Origin: Kitasatospora sp. DSM 101779
GTDB lineage: Bacteria > Actinomycetota > Actinomycetes > Streptomycetales > Streptomycetaceae
Assembly: GCF_025655475.1 (NCBI RefSeq)
Contig: NZ_JAHTIK010000001.1
Span: forward strand, 1,103,397-1,167,396
Direction of reading: 5' to 3'
DNA: 64,000 bases
Shown: positions 26,734 to 35,854 of the stretch, one piece after another
Layout of the letters: every line of letters begins with the position of its first letter
How positions within the stretch are numbered: position 1 is the stretch's first letter
Notes under the pieces: model-generated
What the model was told of the DNA's origin: nothing
The model's database searches: none
The model's input: only the letters and a program-made list of their open reading frames with translations
Translations under genes and position numbers: made by a program

Positions 26734-27396
26734 ATGGCAGGACGAATCGGTGTGCGGCATCTCGCGGTCGCGGCGGCGACCGGGGGCGTACTGCTCGTCG
26801 GGGTGGCCCAGCCGGCCACCGCCGCCACGAACGCACCGGCCCCGGCCGCGGCCCCTGCGGCCACCCCCGTAGCGGCCCCCGCACAGAGCCTCGGCCGGCC
26901 GAGCGTGCCGTACGAGACCTGGCTGAAGGACGTTCAGGTGGTGGCTGACTCGGCGGGTGCGTACCTGCAGGCGAGAGTGCCGCAGGCGCCGACGACGTAC
27001 CGGCCCGCGGTCGTCCTCGACATCGACAACACCTCGCTGGAGACCGACTACACGCCCTCCTACCCGACGCCGGCGATCGCCGCGGTGCTGAAGGTGGTGC
27101 AGGCGGCGCACGACCGCGGGGTGAAGGTCTTCTTCGTCACCGCCCGGCCGGACTTCGTCGACGCGTTCACCCGGTACAACCTGACGAAGGTGGGATACCC
27201 GGTGGACGGGCTGTACGGCCGGTCGTTCTGGGACCTCTTCCAGGAGACCGGAGCCTTCAAGACGGCGAAGCGCCAGGAGATCGAGCGCAACGGCTACACG
27301 ATCGTCGCCAACATCGGCAACAACACGACGGACCTGGTGGGCGGCCACGCCGAGCGGACGTTCAAGCTGCCCGACTACGGCGGCACGCTCTCCTGA
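26734..27396 (+). CDS. secreted HAD-family acid phosphatase
   Basis: 220 residues. ATG 26734 is chosen over ATG 26728 because AAGGAG (26721-26726) is then 7 bp upstream. Signal peptide ends near PATAA, followed by an Ala/Pro-rich spacer of about 30 residues. The HAD motifs VVLDIDNTSLETDY (nucleophile Asp of DIDNT), FFVTARP (Thr of motif II) and NIGNN (near motif IV) are present. Matches the class-B/lppC-type phosphatase family; releases phosphate outside the cell. Confidence 0.88.
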   Translation: MAGRIGVRHLAVAAATGGVLLVGVAQPATAATNAPAPAAAPAATPVAAPAQSLGRPSVPYETWLKDVQVVADSAGAYLQARVPQAPTTYRPAVVLDIDNTSLETDYTPSYPTPAIAAVLKVVQAAHDRGVKVFFVTARPDFVDAFTRYNLTKVGYPVDGLYGRSFWDLFQETGAFKTAKRQEIERNGYTIVANIGNNTTDLVGGHAERTFKLPDYGGTLS

Positions 27397-27408
27397 GCCC
27401 CCGACCGC

Positions 27409-27451
27409 CGATCCGGGCGCGGCACGCCGCGCCGGCCCCGCGCCCGGATCG
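27409..27451. terminator. 14-bp hairpin after the HAD phosphatase gene
   Basis: CGATCCGGGCGCGG (27409-27422) pairs perfectly with 27438-27451 around a 15-nt loop, 13 bp after the stop codon. Confidence 0.75.
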
Positions 27452-27561
27452 ACGGCCCCGCGCTCGGGTCACCGGCCCCACAGACCAGTCGCCGGCACGC
27501 GTCGGCCCGGCCGCAGCAGTCCGGCAGGGCACGCACCACGGTCGCCGCATACGGTGGGTCG

Positions 27562-27933
27562 GTGGACGGTGACGCGGAAACCCTGGGCGAGAACGCGCTT
27601 CGCACGGTCGGGGTCCGGTCGGCCGAGGACGTCCGCGAGGCCCTCGAATGGCTCGGGACGTGTTCGCGCATCGAGGAGATCGGACCGGGCGGCCGGGGCG
27701 CGGCCGCGGCCTACCGCTGGGCGCTCGACCCCGGCAGCCCCCGACCCTCCGACGGTGTCCGCGGCACTCCGGCCGCCGGGCCCGCAGCGGACCGGGAACG
27801 GCTCGGGGCGGAGGAGCGCGCCGCGCTCGCCGTCGCCCACGACACGGCGCGGAGCCACGAGCAGCGGGACTTCGCCCACGGCGCGGCGCAGGCCCTCGGC
27901 TGGATCCTCGGGCACACCGGCGTCCGCTTCTGA
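27562..27933 (+). CDS. hypothetical protein
   Basis: 123 residues from GTG 27562. TACGGT lies 7 bp upstream (27550-27555), the typical spacing of a leaderless Streptomyces gene. Codon usage is GC-biased at third positions, supporting coding. The protein is helical and charged (ETLGENALRTVGVRSAEDVREALEWL near the N-terminus, HEQRDFAHGAAQALGWILGH at the C-terminus) with a Gly/Pro/Ala linker between. No family recognised, no signal peptide. Confidence 0.55.
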   Translation: MDGDAETLGENALRTVGVRSAEDVREALEWLGTCSRIEEIGPGGRGAAAAYRWALDPGSPRPSDGVRGTPAAGPAADRERLGAEERAALAVAHDTARSHEQRDFAHGAAQALGWILGHTGVRF

Positions 27934-28285
27934 CGACCGCGGCGGTCCCGAGTCCCGGTGATGCGGGCGAAGCCGAGCCGCTGGGACATGTGACGCGTTC
28001 CGCCGCAGGGAGCCGGTGTCACCGGCGCCCCGGATCCCCACGTTCGGCCGCTCCCGGGGGCCACCCCCGCGCAGACGGCTGAGAGCGCGATCACGCCCAC
28101 CATGCGCCACGCTCCCCCACCTTGAACAGCCACGATGCCAGGCAGGTGGGCCCGAAGCGTCCGCCTCGCAAGCCCTGCGCCCGGCCGCCGCACCGGGCCG
28201 GCGCCATCGCCGGCCGCCCGGCACAGCGCCGGCAAGTTGAGGGATCGAGCGACAACTCAGCTTTCGGGAACGGTTGTTGAAGTTC

Positions 28286-28313
28286 TTGACGTGGACATAC
28301 AGCGCTGTAAAGC
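28286..28313 (+). promoter_or_regulatory. promoter of the serine protease gene with palindromic spacer
   Basis: TTGACG (28286-28291) and TAAAGC (28308-28313) are 16 bp apart. The spacer contains a perfect 12-bp palindrome TACAGCGCTGTA (28298-28309) overlapping the -10, a likely operator. The rest of 27,934-28,401 shows no gene. Confidence 0.55.
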
Positions 28314-28401
28314 TCGTCACACCGGTCTGGACCAGTACCTCTGAAAGCGCTCTCCCCTTGCAGGCCTCCCCGCCTGCCCGGAACTGAGGAGAACTCACGC
28401 A

Positions 28402-29583
28402 ATGAGGCACGTCAACGGCGTACGGGCGGTCCTGCCCGCCTTGCTCGCCCTCACCTCCCTGGGCTTCGGCCTCTCCCCCGCGACGGCCGCACCGGACACC
28501 GCACCGGCCGCTTCGACGGTACGGACCACCCCGGCCCCCGGCCCCGGGCTGGTCGACGCGCTCCGGCGCGACCTGGGCCTGACCCGGGACCAGGCCCTCA
28601 CCCGTCTCGACCAGGAGGCGACTGCGGCCCGGCTGCTGCCCCGGGTACGCGACCTCGCCGGCTCCGCGTACGGCGGCGCCTGGTTCGACCCGGCCCAGGG
28701 ACGCCTGGTCGTCGGACTCACCGACCCCGCCCGGGCCGCGGCAGTGCGGGCCGCGGGCGCGGCCACCACCTCCGTGGCCCGTACGGAGGCCGCGCTCGAC
28801 CGGGCCAAGGCCGCCGTCGACACCGTGAGCAGAAACCGCCGCGCCCCCGCCGCGGTCACCGGATGGCGGGTCGATCCCCGCCGCAACGCGGTCGTCGTCT
28901 CCGTCGCGGCCGGGGCCCGCGCGGACAGCGGGGTGAACGCGTTCCTCGACGCCGCGGCCGCGGCCGGGCCGGTGACGGTCGAGGAGACCGCGGAGCATGG
29001 TCCGCGGACCCTCTCGGCCGGGGTGGTCGGCGGCGACCCGTACTACATCAACGGCAACACCCGCTGTTCCATCGGCTTCGCCGTCCAGGGCGGCTTCGTC
29101 AGCGCCGGGCACTGCGGCCGGGCCGGCAGCAGCGTCGTCGGCTGGGACGGCTCGGCCATGGGGTCGTTCGTCGACTCGTCCTTCCCCGGCAACGACTACT
29201 CCTACATCCGCATCGGGAACGGCTGGTGGACGGTGCCGGTCGTGCTCGGCTGGGGCACCGTCAGCGACGTGCTCGTCCGCGGCTCCTGGCAGGCACCGGT
29301 CGGCTCCTCGGTGTGCCGCTCCGGATCCACCACGCACTGGCACTGCGGCAGCGTCCTCGGGCTCGACGAGACGGTCAACTACAGCCAGGGCGCGGTCTAC
29401 CAGCTGACCCGCACCAGCGTCTGCGCCGAACCCGGCGACTCCGGCGGCTCGTTCGTCACCGGCGACCAGGCCCAGGGCGTCACCTCGGGCGGCTGGGGCA
29501 ACTGCTCGTCCGGCGGGCAGACCTGGTTCCAGCCCGTCAACGAGATCCTCTCCCGCTACGGCCTGACCCTGGTCACTGCCTGA
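28402..29583 (+). CDS. secreted S1 serine protease of the streptogrisin/alpha-lytic type (pre-pro-protein)
   Basis: 393 residues from ATG 28402, with GAGGAG upstream. Signal peptide (1-30, ending SPATAA), then a propeptide (about 35-208) with the alpha-lytic-protease prodomain pattern that assists folding. The mature enzyme starts near VVGGDPYYINGNTRC. The triad is H237 (SAGHCG), D265 (GNDYSYI) and S347 (EPGDSGGSF), and paired Cys match the family's disulfides. It degrades extracellular protein. No C-terminal chitin-binding module. Confidence 0.93.
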   Translation: MRHVNGVRAVLPALLALTSLGFGLSPATAAPDTAPAASTVRTTPAPGPGLVDALRRDLGLTRDQALTRLDQEATAARLLPRVRDLAGSAYGGAWFDPAQGRLVVGLTDPARAAAVRAAGAATTSVARTEAALDRAKAAVDTVSRNRRAPAAVTGWRVDPRRNAVVVSVAAGARADSGVNAFLDAAAAAGPVTVEETAEHGPRTLSAGVVGGDPYYINGNTRCSIGFAVQGGFVSAGHCGRAGSSVVGWDGSAMGSFVDSSFPGNDYSYIRIGNGWWTVPVVLGWGTVSDVLVRGSWQAPVGSSVCRSGSTTHWHCGSVLGLDETVNYSQGAVYQLTRTSVCAEPGDSGGSFVTGDQAQGVTSGGWGNCSSGGQTWFQPVNEILSRYGLTLVTA

Positions 29584-29609
29584 CGGCTCCCTCCCGGCCC
29601 GCACCGCCC

Positions 29610-29647
29610 ACGGCTCCCGCACCGGCCGCGGGCGGTGCGGGAGCCGT
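29610..29647. terminator. 15-bp hairpin between the protease and copD genes
   Basis: ACGGCTCCCGCACCG (29610-29624) pairs with 29633-29647 around an 8-nt loop. It lies between convergent genes and can serve both. Confidence 0.8.
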
Positions 29648-29691
29648 CCGTCCCCTCGGTGCGCCGCGGGCGGTCGGACCGGGGCCGGCGG

Positions 29692-30864
29692 TCAGACCGC
29701 GGCCGCGGCGGGCGACGGTCGGCGGGACAGGGCGTCGGAGGCCTTGGCGGTGGCGTACAGGGAGACGGCGAGCGCGGCGGCCAGGGCGGCTCCGGCGGCG
29801 AGGACGCTGCCGGAGGAGACGGCCTTGGCGTCACCGGCCTCGCTGCGGGCGGATCCGGTGACGAACGGCAGGACCACCAGGACGGCGACGCCGAGCACGA
29901 CCTCGCCCCAGACGACCGCGGGGAAGTGGCGCAGCGTCAGGTGGAGCAGCGAGGTGGTGCCGTCGGCGCGGCGGGCCCGGGCGATGCGGGGCATCAGCCA
30001 GAACTGGTTGACACCTCCGGCGGCGACCAGGCCGAGGACGAGGGCGCCCTTGACGAGCAGCGCGATGCCGTAGCCGGTGGTCCACAGCTGGGAGACGGCG
30101 CCGACGTGCTTCCACGTGAGCCACAGCCCGGAGAGGGTGACGGCGCCGACGCAGACCATGGCGACGAGGCTGAAACGGCGCCACACGTCGGCCCAGAGCA
30201 GGCCGGCGGCGCCGCCGAGGCGGCTGCGGGTGGCGGCGAGGGAGACGAGCAGGGCGAGGCCGCCGAGCCAGACGGTGCCGGAGACGATGTGGGTCTGGTC
30301 GAGGACGAGGTCGAGCCAGCGGTCCAGCTGGTCCGGGGTGGTGGTCGGTACCGCGGCGATCAACGTGACGGCCAGGGAGAGCGGCAGCACGGCGAGGGCG
30401 ATGCGGTCGAGGTGGCGGCGGGCCGCGGGGGCGAACAGGGCGATCATCGCCGCGGCCGTGGCAGCGAGGACGAGGTTCTGCACGAGGTAGACGGTCCCCT
30501 GGGCGATCCAGGCGCCCTCGGCGGCGGGGGCGCGGAGGAAGTGCCGGATCCGGCCGGGGGCGAGCGCGTCACCGAAGGGCATGCCCTTGCCCGCGCGGGC
30601 GACCCGGCCGGCGAGCTGGAAGTATCCGGCGGCCAGCAGGACGACGCCAGCCCAGGCGATGTGGGCGGCCGATCTGGTGCGCAGGGCGGCGGCGTCCCCG
30701 TCGTCGGCGGCGCTCCGCAGGGCGGGCCGGACGGTGGTGGCGTAGGTGACGGCCGTGCCGATGGCACCGGCGAGGCCGATGAAGTAGCCGGTCTTGGTCA
30801 GGACCCGCCAGAGCGGGGGCGTGGTGTATCCGGCCGTGTTCGCGGCCAAGAGCAGACTGTTCAT
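29692..30864 (-). CDS. CopD family membrane protein
   Basis: 390 residues from ATG 30864. About nine or ten membrane helices. Conserved CopD-type features are the His-containing helices (LDQTHIVSGTVWLGGLALLV, LTWKHVGAV, LHLTLRHFPAVVWGEV). CopD proteins are linked to copper import or handling. An iron-box-like site sits just upstream, which would put this gene under iron control, unusual for a copper protein but compatible with a role in heme or iron uptake. Confidence 0.78.
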   Translation of the reverse strand: MNSLLLAANTAGYTTPPLWRVLTKTGYFIGLAGAIGTAVTYATTVRPALRSAADDGDAAALRTRSAAHIAWAGVVLLAAGYFQLAGRVARAGKGMPFGDALAPGRIRHFLRAPAAEGAWIAQGTVYLVQNLVLAATAAAMIALFAPAARRHLDRIALAVLPLSLAVTLIAAVPTTTPDQLDRWLDLVLDQTHIVSGTVWLGGLALLVSLAATRSRLGGAAGLLWADVWRRFSLVAMVCVGAVTLSGLWLTWKHVGAVSQLWTTGYGIALLVKGALVLGLVAAGGVNQFWLMPRIARARRADGTTSLLHLTLRHFPAVVWGEVVLGVAVLVVLPFVTGSARSEAGDAKAVSSGSVLAAGAALAAALAVSLYATAKASDALSRRPSPAAAAV

Positions 30865-30879
30865 GAGGACAGGCTAGCC

Positions 30880-30898
30880 TTAGTGAGGTTAGCCTATC
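30880..30898 (-). promoter_or_regulatory. iron-box-like operator upstream of copD
   Basis: The 19-bp stretch reads TTAGTGAGGTTAGCCTATC, matching 13 of 19 positions of the IdeR/DmdR consensus TTAGGTTAGGCTAACCTAA. It lies 15-34 bp upstream of the copD start, where a bound DmdR1/IdeR repressor would block transcription when iron is plentiful. Confidence 0.6.
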
Positions 30899-30919
30899 TT
30901 TATTTCCGCCTACCTTTGT

Positions 30920-32365
30920 TCACCTGTCCTCGACCCGCGGCGCCCCCGCACGGCTCCGCCAGTGCTCGTGATCGCCGGTTCGGACGGGGTACGGGACAAA
31001 GGTGCTGGTGCGCTCGTCGACCGCCAGGGGCAGGCCGATGGCCGGGGCGGCGCGCTGGGGGCAGGCGGGGCGTTCGCAGACCTTGCAGCCGAGGCCGATC
31101 GGGGTGGCCGCCGACGGGTCGGCCAGGTCCAGTCCGGTGGAGTACACCAGCCGGGCGGCGTGCCGCAGTTCGCAGCCGAGCCCGATCGCGAAGGTCTTGC
31201 CCGGCCGGCCCCATCCGCCCGGCGACCGGGTGACGGCGCGGGCCGTCCACAGGTAGCGCCGCCCGTCGGGCATCGAGGCCACCTGCACGTGCACCCGGCC
31301 GGGCGAGGCGAAGGCCTCGTAGACGTTCCACAGCGGGCAGGTGCCGCCGGTGCGGGAGAAGTGGAAGTCGGTCGCGGACTGCCGCTTGGAGACGTTGCCC
31401 GCGCGGTCGACGCGGACGAAGGAGAACGGCACACCGCGCAGCCCAGGCCGCTGGAGGGTGCTCAGCCGGTGGCAGACGGTCTCGTAGCCGACGCCGAAGT
31501 GGTCGGCGAGGTGCTCGATGTCGTAGCGGGCCGCCTCCGCCTCGGCGTGGAAGGCGGTGTACGGCAGGACCAGCGCCGCGGCGAAGTAGTTGGCCAGGCC
31601 GATCCGGGTGAGCGACCAGGCGGTGGAGCCCTCCGGGCCGTCCTCGGCCGCGAGTTCGGAGAGCAGCGGGTCGTGCTCCAGGTAGGCGAGTTGGGTGGCC
31701 ATCCGGAAGGCCTGCTGGCCGGGGCGCAGCCGGTCCGACAGGTGCAGCACCCGGTCGTGCGGGTCGTACCGGTGGAGCTGCTCGCCTCCCGTCGCGGTCC
31801 GGACGCCGTGGGCGTCCGCCAGGCGCTCGGCCAGTACCGACCGGACGCGGCCGCGCCTCGGCCGGATCGTGGCCGCCAATTCCTCGGCCGCGGTGTCGAG
31901 TTCGTGGAGGTAGTTCTTGCGCCGGTAGAAGAACTCGCGGACCTGCTCGTGCGGGGTGAGCGTCTCCGCCGCGGGCCCGCGATCCCCGGCGAGGACGGCG
32001 AGCTGTTCGGCGACCGCTCGGCGGCTGCGACTCAGTTCTGTCAACAGGCTTGCCACGGCGGGCAGTCGGGCGGCGAGCTCGTCGAGGTCGCCCGGGGTCA
32101 CGCGGCCGGCCGCGATCTCCTCGCCGAGCGTTTCACGGAGTTCGGCGGTGAGCCGGGCGCTGTCCGGCGGTGCGAAGTAGCCGGCCTCGACACCGAACGC
32201 CTCGGTGAGGCGGAGCAGGACGGGGACGGTGAGCGGACGGGCGTCGTGCTCCAGCTGGTTGAGGTAGCTGGGCGACAGCTCGACGAGCCTGGCCGTCGCG
32301 GCCTGGCTCAGCCCGCGCTCCTCCCTCAGGCGGCGCAGTCGCGCCCCGGCGAAGGCCTTGCCCAT
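30920..32365 (-). CDS. ramB: RamB-type regulator of acetate/glyoxylate metabolism (XRE HTH + short-chain fatty acyl regulator domain)
   Basis: 481 residues from ATG 32365 ([18 protein letters not shown]). Residues 5-65 are an XRE helix-turn-helix ([22 protein letters not shown]). A middle ImmA/IrrE-like region follows, and a C-terminal domain of the short-chain-fatty-acyl regulator family carries a Cys cluster ([16 protein letters not shown]) that may bind zinc. In Corynebacterium RamB represses aceA/aceB. Divergence from isocitrate lyase here, 389 bp apart, fits the same role. Confidence 0.85.
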   Translation of the reverse strand: MGKAFAGARLRRLREERGLSQAATARLVELSPSYLNQLEHDARPLTVPVLLRLTEAFGVEAGYFAPPDSARLTAELRETLGEEIAAGRVTPGDLDELAARLPAVASLLTELSRSRRAVAEQLAVLAGDRGPAAETLTPHEQVREFFYRRKNYLHELDTAAEELAATIRPRRGRVRSVLAERLADAHGVRTATGGEQLHRYDPHDRVLHLSDRLRPGQQAFRMATQLAYLEHDPLLSELAAEDGPEGSTAWSLTRIGLANYFAAALVLPYTAFHAEAEAARYDIEHLADHFGVGYETVCHRLSTLQRPGLRGVPFSFVRVDRAGNVSKRQSATDFHFSRTGGTCPLWNVYEAFASPGRVHVQVASMPDGRRYLWTARAVTRSPGGWGRPGKTFAIGLGCELRHAARLVYSTGLDLADPSAATPIGLGCKVCERPACPQRAAPAIGLPLAVDERTSTFVPYPVRTGDHEHWRSRAGAPRVEDR

Positions 32366-32754
32366 CGTCGTCCCCCCTGTCCCGCGGTCCTGCCGGCCGA
32401 TGCCGCAGCCTAGCCGGAGCATCGACGGGCGGGCCTTCGCAGGCTTCGCGGATTCGCCGGTCCGGCTTCGCAGAACGTGGCAACGGGCCACTGGTGACGG
32501 CGGCCTGCCGAGGTGCCAGAGTCGTTGCTGCGGCCGGGAGGTGCGCGCAGCAGCAGCGAAACACCAGCTCGGTCACCCTGGCGCGGCTGCCCGGGCGATC
32601 CCGTCTCGCGGTGTCCCACCGCCGCCCGGCGCCACCCGGCCGCCCGCTCACCCCCGGCGGTGAGACGCATCACATCCTTCGCAAAGCACACCTGTCGCGA
32701 CGTTCATCCGCCGCGACGCGCATTCCCCGCAACGAGCACCCTCGGGAGCAGACC
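32366..32754. promoter_or_regulatory. ramB/aceA divergent control region
   Basis: 389 bp without a gene. It contains several TTCGCA-type boxes (near 32436, 32446, 32465 and CTTCGCAAAG at 32677-32686), the last an imperfect palindrome resembling the TTTGCAAA core bound by RamB in Corynebacterium. These are candidate operators; none is proven by sequence alone. Confidence 0.4.
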
Positions 32755-34050
32755 ATGGCCATCTCGGTTCGGCAACAGCAGCAGGAACAGCAGGCGGCGG
32801 CGCTCGCCGCCCGGTGGGCGAGCGACCCTCGCTGGGCCGGCATCGAGCGCAGCTTCTCCGCCGAGGACGTGGTGCGGCTGTCCGGCACGGTGCGCGAGGA
32901 GCACACGCTGGCCCGGCGCGGAGCGGAGCGGCTGTGGCGGCAGCTGCACGAGCGGGACTACGTCCACGCGTTGGGTGCGCTGACGGGTGGTCAGGCCGTA
33001 CAGATGGTGAGGGCCGGGCTGCAGGCGATCTACCTGTCGGGCTGGCAGGTCGCCGCCGACGCCAACCAGGCCGGTCAGACCTACCCGGACCAGAGCCTGT
33101 ACCCGGCCGACTCCGTTCCCCGGGTGGTACGGCGGATCAACAACGCACTGCTGCGGGCGGACGGGATCGACGCGGCGGAGGGCAACGACGGGCCGGATTG
33201 GCTGGTGCCGATCGTGGCCGACGCCGAGGCCGGGTTCGGCGGCCCGCTGAACGCCTTCGAACTGACCAGGGGCATGATCGCGGCGGGTGCGGCCGGCATC
33301 CACTACGAGGACCAGCTCGCCTCGGAGAAGAAGTGCGGGCACCTCGGCGGCAAGGTCCTCGTCCCCACCGCCCAGCACATCCGCACCCTCAACGCGGCCC
33401 GGCTGGCCGCCGACATCGCCGACGTGCCGACCGTGATCGTGGCCCGCACCGATGCGCTGGCGGCCAGTCTGCTCACCACCGACGTGGACGAGCGCGACGC
33501 CCGGTTCTGCACCGGCGAGCGCACCGCCGAGGGCTTCTTCCGGGTCGAGCCGGGCATGGCGCCGGTGATCTCGCGCGGCCTCGCCTTCGCGCCCCACGCC
33601 GACCTGCTGTGGGTGGAGACCGGCACCCCGGACCTCGCCCAGGCCCGCGCGTTCGCGGAGGCGGTCAAGGCCGAGTACCCGGACAAGATGCTCGCCTACA
33701 ACTGCTCGCCGTCCTTCAACTGGAAGGCGGCCCTGGACGACGACGAGATCGCCAAGTTCCAGCGCGAGTTGGGCGCGATGGGCTACCGCTTCCAGTTCAT
33801 CACCCTGGCCGGCTTCCACGCGCTCAACCACTCGATGTTCCAGCTGGCCCGCGGCTACGCCGAGCACGGCATGACCGCCTACGTCGACCTGCAGGAGGCC
33901 GAGTTCGCGGCGGTGCCGGACGGCTACACCGCGGTCAAGCACCAGCGCGAGGTCGGCACCGGCTGGTTCGACCAGGTCTCCACCGCGCTCAACCCGAACG
34001 CCGAGACGCTGGCACTGACCGGCTCCACCGAGGCCGAGCAGTTCCACTGA
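32755..34050 (+). CDS. aceA: isocitrate lyase
   Basis: 431 residues from ATG 32755. The signature [11 protein letters not shown] has the catalytic Cys (C194) in KKCGH. Other active-site segments present are [14 protein letters not shown] ([13 protein letters not shown]), [10 protein letters not shown] and YNCSPSFNW. It splits isocitrate to glyoxylate and succinate, the first glyoxylate-shunt step, for growth on acetate or fatty acids. A Gln-rich N-terminus ([12 protein letters not shown]) is notable. Malate synthase follows 168 bp downstream. Confidence 0.95.
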   Translation: MAISVRQQQQEQQAAALAARWASDPRWAGIERSFSAEDVVRLSGTVREEHTLARRGAERLWRQLHERDYVHALGALTGGQAVQMVRAGLQAIYLSGWQVAADANQAGQTYPDQSLYPADSVPRVVRRINNALLRADGIDAAEGNDGPDWLVPIVADAEAGFGGPLNAFELTRGMIAAGAAGIHYEDQLASEKKCGHLGGKVLVPTAQHIRTLNAARLAADIADVPTVIVARTDALAASLLTTDVDERDARFCTGERTAEGFFRVEPGMAPVISRGLAFAPHADLLWVETGTPDLAQARAFAEAVKAEYPDKMLAYNCSPSFNWKAALDDDEIAKFQRELGAMGYRFQFITLAGFHALNHSMFQLARGYAEHGMTAYVDLQEAEFAAVPDGYTAVKHQREVGTGWFDQVSTALNPNAETLALTGSTEAEQFH

Positions 34051-34142
34051 CCGAAGCCGGCGGCCGCCCTGCGGGGGGCTCCACGGCCGCCGCTCCCCCG
34101 CCCGGGGCCTCGTTGAGGGACGAGGCCCCGGGCCCGCCACCG

Positions 34143-34205
34143 CCTGCTCCCTGCTCCCTGCTTCCCGCTCCCTGCTCCCTGCTTCCCGCTTCCCGCTTCC
34201 CGCTT
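34143..34205. repeat. heptanucleotide tandem repeat (CCYGCTY)9 between aceA and aceB
   Basis: Nine uninterrupted 7-bp units, each CCTGCTC, CCTGCTT, CCCGCTC or CCCGCTT, end 13 bp before the aceB start, just ahead of the TGGAGAG ribosome binding site. The complementary strand carries regularly spaced GGG runs, compatible with G-quadruplex formation. Confidence 0.9.
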
Positions 34206-34218
34206 CCTGGAGAGCCGT

Positions 34219-35829
34219 ATGAGCCGCACCGTCCGCACCGAGGTGCTCGGCGAAGCCGAGGACCGCTTCGAGGAGATCCTCACCGACGAGGCGCTCGACT
34301 TCCTCGCCCGTCTGCACGACGCCTTCGCAGACCGCCGCACCGCCCTCCTCGCCGAACGTGCCCGCCGTGCCGCGAACCTGGCCGACGGCGGCACCCTGGA
34401 CTTCCTCCCGGGGACCCGCACCGTCCGCGAGGACCCGACGTGGCGCGTCGCGGGCGCCGGACCGGGCCTGGAGGACCGCCGGGTGGAGATCACCGGACCG
34501 CCCGAGCGCCGGATGACCGTCAACGCCCTCAACTCCGGGGCGCAGGTGTGGCTGGCGGACTTCGAGGACGCCACCGCCCCCACCTGGCACAACATCGTCT
34601 CCGGCCAGCTCAACCTGCTCGACGCGATCGAGCGCCGGATCGACGACACCACCCCGGAGGGCAGGCGGTACCGGATCGGCGACGACCCGGCCACGATCGT
34701 CGTCCGCCCCCGCGGCTGGCACCTCGACGAGGCCCACCTGCTGATCGGCGGCCGCCCCGCCGTCGGCGCCCTGGTCGATTTCGGCCTCTACCTCTTCCAC
34801 TGCGGCCGGCGGCAGATCGACCGCGGCAGCGGCCCGTACTTCTACCTGCCCAAGCTGGAGAACCACTTCGAGGCCCGGCTCTGGAACGACGTCTTCACCT
34901 TCGCCCAGCGCGAGTTGGGCATCCCGTACGGCACGGTCCGGGCCACCGTGCTGATCGAGACCGTCACCGCCGCCTTCGAGATGGAGGAGATCCTGCACGA
35001 GCTGCGTGACCACGCCGCCGGGCTCAACGCCGGGCGCTGGGACTACCTGTTCAGCCTGATCAAGAACTTCGCCCACCACGGCCCGCGGTTCGTCCTGCCG
35101 GACCGGGCGGACCTCACCATGACCCAGCCCTTCCTGCGCGCCTACACCGACCTGCTGGTGCGCACCTGCCACCGGCGCGGGGCCCACGCCGTCGGCGGCA
35201 TGGCCGCGGCGGTCCCGCAGCGCGACCACGAGGCGAACCGGGCCGCGCTCGCCAAGGTCCGCCTCGACAAGGAGCGCGAGGCCGGCGACGGCTTCGACGG
35301 GTCCTGGGTCGCCCATCCGGGCCTGGTCGCCACCTGCCGCGCCGCCTTCGACGCCGTCCTCGGCGAACGCCCGAACCAGCTCGACCGCACCCGCGAGGAC
35401 GTCGAGGTCACCGCCGCCGACCTGCTCGGAGTGCACCGGCTGAGCGTCGGCCTCCCGACCGAGCAGGGCGTTCGCTCGAACGTCGCCGTCGCCCTGCGGT
35501 ACCTGACGGCCTGGCTCGGCGGCTCCGGCGCCGTGGCCGTGTTCGGCCTGATGGAGGACGTCGCGACCGCCGAGATCGCCCGCTGCCAGCTCTGGCAGTG
35601 GCAGCACCACTGCTCCCGCCTCTCCGGAGGCTCCCTCGCCACCCCCGACCTGGTGCGGCGCCTGGCCGACCGCGAGCGGGCCGCCCTGCTCGCCGAGGGC
35701 GCCGAACCGACGCGGGTGGACGACGCCGTACGGATCCTCGAGGAGACCGCGCTCGGCGCCGAACTGCCTGCCTTCCTCACCACCGGGGCGTACGCCCGCC
35801 ACCTCGTCCGCGTCCGCACCGCGGCCTGA
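34219..35829 (+). CDS. aceB: malate synthase A
   Basis: 536 residues from ATG 34219, with GGAGAG upstream. Conserved segments include NALNSGAQVWLADFEDATAPTW, RPRGWHLDE, the LENHFEARLWNDVF region, VLIETVTAAFEMEEILHEL and the C-terminal GLMEDVATAEIAR. Length matches the A-type enzyme. It condenses glyoxylate with acetyl-CoA to malate, completing the shunt begun by aceA. The 7-bp repeat lies in its leader, so expression may vary with repeat number. Confidence 0.95.
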   Translation: MSRTVRTEVLGEAEDRFEEILTDEALDFLARLHDAFADRRTALLAERARRAANLADGGTLDFLPGTRTVREDPTWRVAGAGPGLEDRRVEITGPPERRMTVNALNSGAQVWLADFEDATAPTWHNIVSGQLNLLDAIERRIDDTTPEGRRYRIGDDPATIVVRPRGWHLDEAHLLIGGRPAVGALVDFGLYLFHCGRRQIDRGSGPYFYLPKLENHFEARLWNDVFTFAQRELGIPYGTVRATVLIETVTAAFEMEEILHELRDHAAGLNAGRWDYLFSLIKNFAHHGPRFVLPDRADLTMTQPFLRAYTDLLVRTCHRRGAHAVGGMAAAVPQRDHEANRAALAKVRLDKEREAGDGFDGSWVAHPGLVATCRAAFDAVLGERPNQLDRTREDVEVTAADLLGVHRLSVGLPTEQGVRSNVAVALRYLTAWLGGSGAVAVFGLMEDVATAEIARCQLWQWQHHCSRLSGGSLATPDLVRRLADRERAALLAEGAEPTRVDDAVRILEETALGAELPAFLTTGAYARHLVRVRTAA

Positions 35830-35854
35830 GCCGCCCCAGCACGGAGGCAGTGCC

